Part shown: positions 1-6,406 of the stretch, piece after piece
Layout: the number at the start of each line of letters is the position of its first letter
Numbering within the stretch: position 1 is the stretch's first letter
Assembly (NCBI GenBank): GCA_947461015.1
Contig: CANHIR010000056.1
Coordinates: 1-10,272 of the forward strand
Reading direction: 5' to 3'
Length of the DNA: 10,272 nucleotides
DNA from: Bacteroidota bacterium
Lineage (GTDB): Bacteria > Bacteroidota > Bacteroidia > Chitinophagales > Chitinophagaceae
Translations under genes and position numbers: made by a program
Notes under the pieces: model-generated
Told to the model about the DNA's origin: nothing
The model's input: only the letters and a program-made list of their open reading frames with translations
Databases searched by the model: none

Positions 1-582
1 GAAGTATTAATTATTGGTGGTGGTATCGTAGGAACGCAAGCTGCTAAAATGGCTGCAGGACTTGGTGCGAATGTAACCATCATGGATACCAACTTGGCTA
101 GATTAAGATATTTAAGTGATGTGATGCCTGCAAATGTGGTAACACAATATTCTACTTTATTAGCTATTAAGGAAAAATTACCTACTACCGATTTATTGGT
201 AGGCGCGGTATTACTACATGGTGCCAAAGCGCCTCACTTGGTGAAAAAAGAGGACTTAAAATTAATGGAAGCGGGATCGGTAATTGTGGATGTTGCAGTA
301 GACCAAGGTGGTTGTATTGAAACTTGTAAGCCAACTACACACGAAAATCCAGTATTCACAATAGACAATGTAATTCATTATTGTGTAGCCAATATGCCAG
401 GTGCGGTACCTCAAACAAGTACGCGTGCCTTAACGCAAGCTACCTTGCCATATGCAATATCTATTGCAAATAAAGGTTGGGAAAAGGCATGTGCCGAAAA
501 TCCAGCTTTAGCAAAAGGATTAAATATTAGAGCAGGCAAGATTTTACACAAGGGCGTTTCTGAAGCCTTCACAGCAGCTTAA
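1..582 (+). CDS. ald: Alanine dehydrogenase, C-terminal part (5' end outside window)
   Basis: Catalyses reversible NAD-dependent deamination of L-alanine to pyruvate and ammonia in the cytoplasm. The frame is open from base 1, so the ATG at 49 is an internal methionine and not the start. About 193 residues are present, roughly the last half of a family of about 370. The visible part begins in the NAD-binding Rossmann fold, with the glycine-rich turn IIGGGIVGTQAAK and an acidic residue closing the second strand (TIMDTN). It continues through VAVDQGGCIET and HYCVANMPGAVPQTST. These stretches are typical of alanine dehydrogenase and carry the conserved Asp and Asn-Met of the active site region. 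The closely related transhydrogenase alpha subunit is less likely, because the C-terminus runs straight through the alanine dehydrogenase helices and stops at a usual length. An intrinsic terminator follows 27 bases after the stop, so the gene is not co-transcribed with arsM. Confidence 0.95.
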   Translation, partial: EVLIIGGGIVGTQAAKMAAGLGANVTIMDTNLARLRYLSDVMPANVVTQYSTLLAIKEKLPTTDLLVGAVLLHGAKAPHLVKKEDLKLMEAGSVIVDVAVDQGGCIETCKPTTHENPVFTIDNVIHYCVANMPGAVPQTSTRALTQATLPYAISIANKGWEKACAENPALAKGLNIRAGKILHKGVSEAFTAA

Positions 583-609
583 TTTTCAATTGGTTTTTTA
601 TAAGGTTTG

Positions 610-637
610 AGCCTAGTCCAATGGACTAGGCTTTTTT
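610..637 (+). terminator. Intrinsic terminator of ald
   Basis: Positions 610-619 and 623-632 form a perfect 10-base-pair stem (agcctagtcc / ggactaggct) around a 3-base loop. A run of T follows to 637. The hairpin lies 27 bases after the alanine dehydrogenase stop codon and separates that gene from the arsenic genes. Confidence 0.9.
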
Positions 638-653
638 GTGTCTAAAATCACAT

Positions 654-681
654 TTTGGTAATATTAAAAGAACGAAATTTG
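654..681 (+). promoter_or_regulatory. Possible Bacteroidota-type promoter for arsM-arsC
   Basis: The Bacteroidota housekeeping promoter has TTTG near -33 and TAnnTTTG near -7. Here TTTG at 654-657 is followed 16 bases later by GAAATTTG at 674-681, which keeps the TTTG half but has G for the first T. The spacing is a little short. It is the best candidate in the 138-base gap between ald and arsM, but such short motifs occur often by chance in AT-rich DNA. Confidence 0.3.
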
Positions 682-685
682 CACT

Positions 686-705
686 ATGAATGAAATGATT
701 CATTT
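686..705 (+). promoter_or_regulatory. Inverted repeat upstream of arsM, possible operator
   Basis: Two overlapping palindromes are visible. ATGAAT (686-691) pairs with ATTCAT (698-703), and AAATGA (693-698) pairs with TCATTT (700-705) around a single T. The site lies just downstream of the candidate -7 element and 15 bases before the arsM start, where a repressor could block transcription. Arsenic genes are commonly controlled by ArsR-family repressors that bind short AT-rich inverted repeats. No arsR gene is in the window, so the regulator is inferred only. Confidence 0.3.
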
Positions 706-720
706 ATAAAACGGAATATC

Positions 721-1560
721 ATGAAAACAGAATTAGAACTTAAAGAAATTGTAAAAGCAAAATATAGTGAAATTGCCTTACAAGATAAGGAAACCAATAT
801 GTCCTCATGTTGTGGTGCAGGCGGATGTAGTACCGAAGTATACAATATTATGTCCGACGATTACACTAAAATGGAAGGATATGTTGCAGATGCCGATTTA
901 GGCTTGGGCTGTGGATTACCTACTGAATTTGCCAAAATTAAAGAAGGCGATGTGGTTGTTGATTTGGGATCGGGTGCAGGTAATGATTGTTTTGTAGCAA
1001 GAAGAAGCGCGGGCGTTTCAGGCAAAGTGATTGGCGTGGACTTTACACCAGCCATGATTGAAAAAGCAAGAGCGAATGCAGAAAAAATGGGATACAATAA
1101 TGTGGAATTTAGACAAGGCGATATTGAGAACATGCCTATTACTGCAAATGTTGCTGATGTAGTGGTTAGCAATTGTGTATTAAACTTAGTGCCTAATAAA
1201 CATGCAGTGCTTACTGATATTTACAGAGTGTTAAAGCCAGGCGGTCACTTTAGCATTTCAGATGTGGTATTAGTAGGGAATTTGCCAAACGCATTACGCA
1301 ATGCTGCCGAAATGTATGCGGGTTGTGTAAGTGGCGCCATTCAAAAGGAAGTGTATTTGGAATTAATAAATGCCTGTGGATTTAAAAATGTGGTTTTACA
1401 AAAAGAAAAACCCATTGTGATTCCAAATGATATTTTGAAAAATTATTTATCTGAAACAGAAATCGCAAAATTCAATCAATCGGATTTAGGTATATTTTCA
1501 GTAACTGTGTATGCCGAAAAACCAGCTGCTACTTGTGCGCCTGGTTCAGGTTGTTGTTAA
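721..1560 (+). CDS. arsM: Arsenite S-adenosylmethionine methyltransferase
   Basis: Transfers methyl groups from S-adenosylmethionine to trivalent arsenic in the cytoplasm, giving methylated and eventually volatile arsenicals. The 279-residue protein has a class I methyltransferase fold. Motif I is DLGSGAGNDC at 81-90, in the ArsM form with Cys90, followed by the acidic strand end VIGVDFTPAM at 103-112. The three cysteines expected to bind As(III) are present: Cys64 in GLGCGLPT, Cys152 in SNCVLNL, and Cys202 in YAGCVSGA. Two further cysteine clusters sit at the ends: Cys30, Cys31 and Cys36 near the N-terminus, and Cys272, Cys278 and Cys279 at the extreme C-terminus. The ATG at 721 is the first in frame and gives the usual ArsM length. 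arsC follows 10 bases after the stop, which suggests one transcript. The three placed cysteines make another methyltransferase unlikely. Confidence 0.93.
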   Translation: MKTELELKEIVKAKYSEIALQDKETNMSSCCGAGGCSTEVYNIMSDDYTKMEGYVADADLGLGCGLPTEFAKIKEGDVVVDLGSGAGNDCFVARRSAGVSGKVIGVDFTPAMIEKARANAEKMGYNNVEFRQGDIENMPITANVADVVVSNCVLNLVPNKHAVLTDIYRVLKPGGHFSISDVVLVGNLPNALRNAAEMYAGCVSGAIQKEVYLELINACGFKNVVLQKEKPIVIPNDILKNYLSETEIAKFNQSDLGIFSVTVYAEKPAATCAPGSGCC

Positions 1561-1570
1561 ATATAATTAG

Positions 1571-1993
1571 ATGAAAAATATTTTAGTGTTATGTACAGGC
1601 AATAGTTGCCGAAGTCAAATTGCACATGGCTATTTGGCAGCAATGACAAAGGGTAACGCCAATGTATATTCGGCAGGTGTGGAAACGCATGGCGTTAATC
1701 CAAGAGCCATTGCCATTATGAAAGAAGATGGTATTGATATTTCAAATCATACTTCTAATAATATCACCGAGTACTTTAAATTGGACTTTGATTTTGTAAT
1801 TACTGTATGCGACAATGCAAAAGAACGTTGCCCTTATTTCCCAACAAAGGCTCAAAAATTTCATTATAATTTCCCCGACCCTGCAAAAGCAAGTGGTACA
1901 GAGGATGAAATTTTAAATGAGTTTAGGGTAGTGAGAGAATTGATTAAAAAGTATAGTGCTAATTTTGTAAGAGAATATATTGCTACTTCATAA
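1571..1993 (+). CDS. arsC: Arsenate reductase, thioredoxin-coupled type
   Basis: Reduces arsenate to arsenite in the cytoplasm through a cysteine relay re-reduced by thioredoxin. The 140-residue protein has the low-molecular-weight tyrosine phosphatase fold. The P-loop LCTGNSCRSQ carries nucleophile Cys8, Cys13, Arg14 and Ser15. The relay cysteines are Cys80 and Cys87 in VCDNAKERCPYFP, and the general acid is Asp103 in FPDPAKASG. The four cysteines match the S. aureus pI258 ArsC positions 10, 15, 82 and 89 with a constant offset of two, which separates this enzyme from a plain tyrosine phosphatase lacking the relay pair. Its product arsenite is the substrate of ArsM upstream, so the gene order makes biochemical sense. 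No ArsB or Acr3 pump follows. The next gene is convergent, 19 bases away, with no evident terminator between. Confidence 0.93.
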   Translation: MKNILVLCTGNSCRSQIAHGYLAAMTKGNANVYSAGVETHGVNPRAIAIMKEDGIDISNHTSNNITEYFKLDFDFVITVCDNAKERCPYFPTKAQKFHYNFPDPAKASGTEDEILNEFRVVRELIKKYSANFVREYIATS

Positions 1994-2012
1994 TTTGGGG
2001 TTATCCATCCTT

Positions 2013-2357
2013 TTATAGTAAATGAAAAAGCAATGGCTTTGCTGCCCATTTTTCTGATTCAATAATCCAAGGACTAGTGTGATCCTTTATATTGGATAAA
2101 ATATTCCAAGCTGCTTGCATATTGGCTTTTTTTAAGGCAAGGTTTTTGAAAGTACTATTTTGAATAACGGTTCCTACTATTTCACCGCTCACTAAATAAA
2201 CAGTATTGTTAAATATTTTACCAATTATGTGATTTTTCTTGCCAAAAAAACAGTCTCCAATTAAAATGCCGTGTACTTGCTCTTGGTGCAAATCCATGAT
2301 CATCATGTTTTGTATGTAAGCAACTGGTTCTCCTTTTTGATTAAGAATGGTATACAT
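2013..2357 (-). CDS. Small conserved-looking protein with fourfold short repeat, function unknown
   Basis: I do not recognise this 114-residue protein. It has no signal peptide and no membrane segment. Its first 70 residues contain four copies of a short unit: GEPVAYIQNMMIM (9-21), EQVHGILIGDCFF (26-38), NHIIGKIFNNTVY (42-54) and GEIVGTVIQNSTF (58-70). Aligned on the central small residue (Ala13, Gly30, Gly46, Gly62) the period is 17, 16 and 16 residues. The pattern of hydrophobic pair, Gly, hydrophobic, polar turn and hydrophobic suggests successive beta-hairpins or a small beta-roll. The tail (71-114) looks helical, then Trp-rich. The start overlaps the 3' end of the upstream glycosyltransferase gene by 17 bases, so translation is probably coupled. 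A lipid- or sugar-related accessory role is inferred only from that coupling. Confidence 0.75.
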   Translation of the reverse strand: MYTILNQKGEPVAYIQNMMIMDLHQEQVHGILIGDCFFGKKNHIIGKIFNNTVYLVSGEIVGTVIQNSTFKNLALKKANMQAAWNILSNIKDHTSPWIIESEKWAAKPLLFHLL

Positions 2358-3348
2358 TTTGGGTGTTTTGATTTGATTTAATTAGCATTTCTACGATATC
2401 GGCGGTGCTATATTTAAGTTCTAACTTAATAGGCTTTTTTTCTGTTATCCATTTTGTAAAATAATCTTCAAAGTCATGATCTATTTTCTTTATGACCATT
2501 ACCCCTAATTTTTCAAGGGCACTAGCATTGCATGCTTGTTCATAATGTTTTAAAATAGGGATACTTAATACCTTCTTATTCATATACATTGCTTCAGCTG
2601 GTGTTTCAAAGCCTCCAGCGGTAATAATACCATAGCACCTAATAAGACTACTGGTAAACTGTTCATTACTAATAGGGAAATAAGTGATATTATTTTTACA
2701 AGTAATTTTATTTACCTCCTTAGTAAAAACCTCAAAATGAAAATTTGCTTGTTTTAAAAAATGAGGTTCAAGCACCTCCATTGAATATTGAGGTAAATAA
2801 ACAGTGATATGCCCATCATTTATGGGGTTTGCCTTAACAATATCTTCCTTAATAATAGGGTTATAAATATGATGATCATAGCTTTCAAAATGCAGTCCAA
2901 TGTGTTTATTACTTTTTACAAATTTTTCAAGTATTAAATTTCCTAAAAAGTCTTTTTTACGGGGTCTGGGTGTTTTTTTACTTTGAAAACTTGCTTGGTG
3001 ACCAAAATGTACACAGGGGACTTTTTTTAATCTACAAGCTAAGGAGGTAACAAAATCAAAATCATTAATTACCAAATCATATTCTTCGATAGGCAATGAC
3101 CTTGCATCTTTAAATATACTAAGAGAGAAGGAGCGTAAAATTTTCATATAATCAAGCCCCCCACTATGTTTATAAAATAAATTTAGCCCCTTGCTCTTAT
3201 ATTTTATAGGTAAACTATTGTTTAAATGAGTATTGCATCCACTTACTAAGAAATCTACCTCGCCATATTTTTTTAAATACGGATATAACTCAACTGCCCT
3301 ACTTAAATGGCCATTTCCATTGCCCTGTATCGCATAAAATATTTTCAT
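2341..3348 (-). CDS. Glycosyltransferase, GT-B fold (GT28/GT1-like)
   Basis: Probably moves a sugar from a nucleotide donor to an envelope acceptor on the cytoplasmic face of the inner membrane. The 335-residue protein starts with IQGNGNGHLSRA (7-18), the glycine-rich acceptor-side loop of MurG- and MGDG-synthase-like GT-B enzymes. It has NDFDFVTSLACRLKKVP at 95-111 followed by HFGHQAS. The donor-binding signature is GGFETPAEAM (245-254) with KHYEQACNA (267-275), the arrangement of the Glyco_trans_1_3 type family. No transmembrane helix is seen. The metallophosphoesterase gene ends 12 bases upstream and the small repeat-protein gene overlaps the 3' end, so the three form one unit. Donor and acceptor cannot be read from sequence. 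The middle region (about 125-240) is lysine-rich and poorly conserved, as expected for acceptor binding at a membrane. Confidence 0.85.
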   Translation of the reverse strand: MKIFYAIQGNGNGHLSRAVELYPYLKKYGEVDFLVSGCNTHLNNSLPIKYKSKGLNLFYKHSGGLDYMKILRSFSLSIFKDARSLPIEEYDLVINDFDFVTSLACRLKKVPCVHFGHQASFQSKKTPRPRKKDFLGNLILEKFVKSNKHIGLHFESYDHHIYNPIIKEDIVKANPINDGHITVYLPQYSMEVLEPHFLKQANFHFEVFTKEVNKITCKNNITYFPISNEQFTSSLIRCYGIITAGGFETPAEAMYMNKKVLSIPILKHYEQACNASALEKLGVMVIKKIDHDFEDYFTKWITEKKPIKLELKYSTADIVEMLIKSNQNTQNVYHS

Positions 3349-3360
3349 AAATGCTTTAAC

Positions 3361-4203
3361 TTAAAGTGAAACTTGAAAAGCTACTTCACTTGTTAATACA
3401 TTCAATTCCGTATTCAAATGCACTATTTTAATTTTTTCACTAGGAACATTTTCAAAATGCTTTGGATCATATTGGTATAAATGCCAAGCTTTATCATAAT
3501 ATTCCAAGGAGGTAGAATTTTCAATCCAATCTCCACTATTTAAATAAGTAACCGACCCCTTTTCTGTAGTAACAACTCTATTTTGGGGTTGATGAATATG
3601 TCCGCAAATCACATATTGATACCCATTTTCAATGGCCAGCTCAGCAGCTGTTTGTTCAAAATTCCCAATCCAGGAAACCGCTTTTTTAACGCCGTTTTTA
3701 ACCTTCTTACTAAAGCTTAATTTTTCCTTTCCCATCATTCTTGAAATCCAGTTAAAGAAACTATTTAAAAGGATTAATAAGTCATAGCCATAGCCCCCTA
3801 ATTTAGCCAATATTTTAGCGCTACCCTTGGTTGTTCTGTCAAAAACGTCACCATGAAAAACCCAGTTTTTCTCACCATTAATTTCAAATACAATCTTATC
3901 TGTCAATTGTATATTCCCCATTTCAAAATCGGCATACTTACGCAATGCTTCATCGTGATTGCCGGTGATATAAACAACTTTGGTGCCCTTACTAGCCATA
4001 CTAAAAATTTCCTTGATAACGGCCATGTGGCTGGCAGGAAAAAATCTTTTACTAAACTGCCAAATATCAATGATGTCGCCATTAAGAATTAAAGTATTAG
4101 GCTTGATACTCTTAAGATAGTTTAGCACTTCTTTCGCTTGACAACCAAAAGTGCCCAAATGAATATCACTTACAACGCAAACTTCCATTTGTCGTTTCTC
4201 CAT
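3361..4203 (-). CDS. Calcineurin-like metallophosphoesterase, LpxH-related (UDP-2,3-diacylglucosamine diphosphatase-like)
   Basis: A soluble or membrane-associated phosphoesterase with two metal ions. All metal-binding motifs of the calcineurin fold are present in order: SDIHLG (Asp13, His15), NGDIIDIW (Asp43), TGNHD (Asn82, His83), FHGD (His117) and CGHIHQP (His202, His204). The HGDVFD and GHIHQPQ forms match the LpxH/COG2908 branch, which cleaves UDP-2,3-diacylglucosamine in lipid A synthesis. The 280-residue length is somewhat longer than E. coli LpxH (about 240). A hydrophobic and basic insertion lies around 139-178, the place where LpxH relatives contact lipid. Bacteroidota often carry several such paralogues, so lipid A synthesis itself is not certain and the symbol is withheld. 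The ATG at 4203 is used; Met6 is an alternative that would leave every motif intact. It is the first gene of the leftward operon, divergent from ppk1. Confidence 0.85.
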   Translation of the reverse strand: MEKRQMEVCVVSDIHLGTFGCQAKEVLNYLKSIKPNTLILNGDIIDIWQFSKRFFPASHMAVIKEIFSMASKGTKVVYITGNHDEALRKYADFEMGNIQLTDKIVFEINGEKNWVFHGDVFDRTTKGSAKILAKLGGYGYDLLILLNSFFNWISRMMGKEKLSFSKKVKNGVKKAVSWIGNFEQTAAELAIENGYQYVICGHIHQPQNRVVTTEKGSVTYLNSGDWIENSTSLEYYDKAWHLYQYDPKHFENVPSEKIKIVHLNTELNVLTSEVAFQVSL

Positions 4204-4338
4204 GAGTAGTAGTTTGTGTAAAATACGTTCATGCGTGTTATCAGATTGTTTCGTGAATATTAATTTATTATTAACTTATAATACCTAAGACATAACATAT
4301 CTTTAGTATGATAAATTCGTATTGAAATTGAATACATT
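4204..4338. promoter_or_regulatory. Divergent promoter region between the phosphoesterase operon and ppk1-ppx
   Basis: This 135-base AT-rich gap must carry the start signals for both the leftward envelope operon and the rightward polyphosphate operon. On the plus strand TATCTTTA at 4298-4305 matches the Bacteroidota -7 consensus TAnnTTTG in seven of eight positions and lies 33 bases before the ppk1 start. No clear TTTG partner was found upstream of it. No convincing promoter could be picked for the minus strand, and no Pho-box-like direct repeats were seen. Confidence 0.35.
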
Positions 4339-6402
4339 ATGAAAGATAGATTTATTGCAAGAGATATAAGTTGGCTTAGTTTTAATGGACGTGTCTTGCA
4401 GGAAGCAAATGATATAACGGTGCCATTAAATGAACGGATTCGTTTTTTAGGTATTTTCTCAAATAACCTTGATGAATTTTTTAGAGTACGTGTAGCTACC
4501 TTAAAAAGAATGGTTGAGTTTAGTGATAAAAAGGGGAATGTTCAAAATATTGACTTGATAGAGACTCCTCAAGCAATTTTAGATGAAATACAAAGAATTG
4601 TTTTAAGACAACAAAACGAGTTTAATCGCATTTGGCAAAATTTAAACAAAGAACTAAAAACCAATAAAGTATTCTTAATTGATGATAAAAAATTAAATGT
4701 CGAACAGAAAGTATTTGTGCAGCATTATTTTGACGAAGTAGTACGTCCTTATATCATTCCGCTTATGATTGAAAACGTTCCTGAACTTCCTTATTTAAGA
4801 GATAAAAGCTTGTATTTAGCCATTGTTATGGGAAATAAAGCAAACGCTTATGATCAAAAGTTTTCACTTATTGAAATCCCTTCCAGATCGGTAGGTAGAT
4901 TTATTGAATTGCCTAGTAAAAAAGGCATATCAAATATTATATTACTAGAAGATTTGATACGTTTTAATTTACCCATTATTTTCTCTCACTTTAAATACAA
5001 TAAATTCGAAGCGCATGTATTTAAAATAACCAAGGATGCCGAAATTGATTTAGACCAAGAAATTGGCATTAATTTTATTGATAAAATTTCAAAAGGCATT
5101 AAAAACAGACGCAAAGGGAAGCCCGTACGTTTTGTTTATGAAAAAGAGATGAACGCCGAAATGCTTGAATACTTAATCAAAAAATTAAACTTGACAAGAA
5201 AAAGCACCATCATACCAGGTGGGCATATTCATAATTTTAGGCATTTTATGGACTTTCCAAGTGTCATACCTGCGAAAGATAAACGCCCAAGTCCTTTAAT
5301 GCACCCCGCTTTTAAGAAAAAGGAGTTGGTTTCGGAAATGATACTCAAAAAGGATATCATGTTACATTTCCCTTATCATGCATACGACCCTGTAATTGAT
5401 ATGCTAAGGGAAGCCGCTATGGATAATAATGTTACGAATATTAAAATAACAGCTTACCGACTTGCATCCAATTCAAAGGTGATCAATGCACTTATTAATG
5501 CTGCGCGAAATGGCAAACAAGTAACTGTATTTTTAGAACTAAAAGCGCGCTTTGATGAAGAGGCAAATTTAGAATGGAAATCGGTAATGGAAGAGGAAGG
5601 GATTAAAGTGTTGGTTGGCGTTCCCAATAGAAAAGTACATGCTAAATTATGTGTAATTCAAAGTAAGGTAGCTGGTAAATTGGTAAAATACGGTTTTATT
5701 AGTACAGGAAATTTAAATGAAAAAACGGCTAAGGTTTATGCTGACCATTGTTTATTAACTGCCAACAAGCAACTCATGAACGAAGCCGGAAGGATATTTA
5801 ATTATCTTGAAAATTGGCAACAAGGTGACAAACCTATTGTTAAAATGCAGCATTTATTAATTTCCCCTATTAATATGCGAAATTCTATAATACAATTAAT
5901 AGACAATGAAATTAAATTTGCAAAGCAAGGAAAAGCGGCAAAAATAATTATCAAATTAAACTCCTTAACCGACATTACCTTAATTGAGCATTTGTATAAA
6001 GCCGTTAAAGTAAATGTAGAAGTACATTTGATTATTCGGGGTATTTTGACTTTGAAAATTAATAACGACAAAAGCAATCAAAAATTAAATAGCATTAGTA
6101 TTGTAGACCAATATTTAGAACACGCAAGGGTGATGATATTCCATAATAGAGGAAATGAAAAAGTGTATATTTCTAGTGCCGACTGGATGGTGAGAAATTT
6201 GGATCATCGCATTGAAGTAGCAACCCCTATTTTTGATGGAGCAATAAAAAAGGAATTAATAGATATTATCAACATTCAATTAAAAGACAATCAAAAAGCA
6301 AGAATCTTAGACGCTGATTTACTCAATAAATATGTACCTTTGAAGGGTCTAAAATACAAATCACAAGAACAGACTTATAACTATTTAAAAGGGAAAAAAT
6401 AA
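4339..6402 (+). CDS. ppk1: Polyphosphate kinase 1
   Basis: Builds inorganic polyphosphate from the gamma phosphate of ATP, reversibly, usually at the inner membrane. The 687-residue length is almost identical to E. coli PPK1 (688). The N-terminal domain opens with RDISWLSFNGRVLQEA and contains NNLDEFFRVRVATLKR. The catalytic part shows TAYRLA (Arg374) and LKARFDEEANLEW (Arg404), which contact phosphate or metal. The histidine that becomes phosphorylated is His434 in NRKVHAKLCVI, and the second catalytic histidine is His595 in YLEHARVMIF. SSADWMVRNLDHRIEVATP at 612-630 and the late KYVPLKG are also diagnostic. The segment RGILTLKINNDKSNQK (568-583) differs from the usual RG-x-CSL form, but no catalytic residue is lost. 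ppx begins 4 bases after the stop, so the two form an operon. The gene is divergent from the phosphoesterase operon. Confidence 0.97.
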   Translation: MKDRFIARDISWLSFNGRVLQEANDITVPLNERIRFLGIFSNNLDEFFRVRVATLKRMVEFSDKKGNVQNIDLIETPQAILDEIQRIVLRQQNEFNRIWQNLNKELKTNKVFLIDDKKLNVEQKVFVQHYFDEVVRPYIIPLMIENVPELPYLRDKSLYLAIVMGNKANAYDQKFSLIEIPSRSVGRFIELPSKKGISNIILLEDLIRFNLPIIFSHFKYNKFEAHVFKITKDAEIDLDQEIGINFIDKISKGIKNRRKGKPVRFVYEKEMNAEMLEYLIKKLNLTRKSTIIPGGHIHNFRHFMDFPSVIPAKDKRPSPLMHPAFKKKELVSEMILKKDIMLHFPYHAYDPVIDMLREAAMDNNVTNIKITAYRLASNSKVINALINAARNGKQVTVFLELKARFDEEANLEWKSVMEEEGIKVLVGVPNRKVHAKLCVIQSKVAGKLVKYGFISTGNLNEKTAKVYADHCLLTANKQLMNEAGRIFNYLENWQQGDKPIVKMQHLLISPINMRNSIIQLIDNEIKFAKQGKAAKIIIKLNSLTDITLIEHLYKAVKVNVEVHLIIRGILTLKINNDKSNQKLNSISIVDQYLEHARVMIFHNRGNEKVYISSADWMVRNLDHRIEVATPIFDGAIKKELIDIINIQLKDNQKARILDADLLNKYVPLKGLKYKSQEQTYNYLKGKK

Positions 6403-6406
6403 TATT

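Noticed and set aside
49..51. ATG as the start of a 177-residue protein
   Set aside because: The frame is open to base 1 and the upstream codons encode the conserved start of the NAD-binding fold, so this is an internal methionine of a gene cut by the window edge.
861..1172. 103-residue reading frame on the minus strand inside arsM
   Set aside because: It is antisense to a well-conserved gene, has low-complexity composition and no recognisable domain. It is a shadow of arsM.
3853..4092. 79-residue plus-strand reading frame inside the phosphoesterase gene
   Set aside because: It lies opposite the metal-binding motifs of a conserved enzyme and shows no domain of its own.
3361..4203. Firm assignment of the phosphoesterase as lpxH
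   Set aside because: The metal motifs fit, but Bacteroidota carry several paralogues, the length is greater than E. coli LpxH, and no lipid A gene is nearby, so only the family-level call is made.
5802..6077. 91-residue minus-strand reading frame inside ppk1
   Set aside because: It is antisense to the conserved catalytic region of ppk1. Its hydrophobic look comes from the AT-rich complement.
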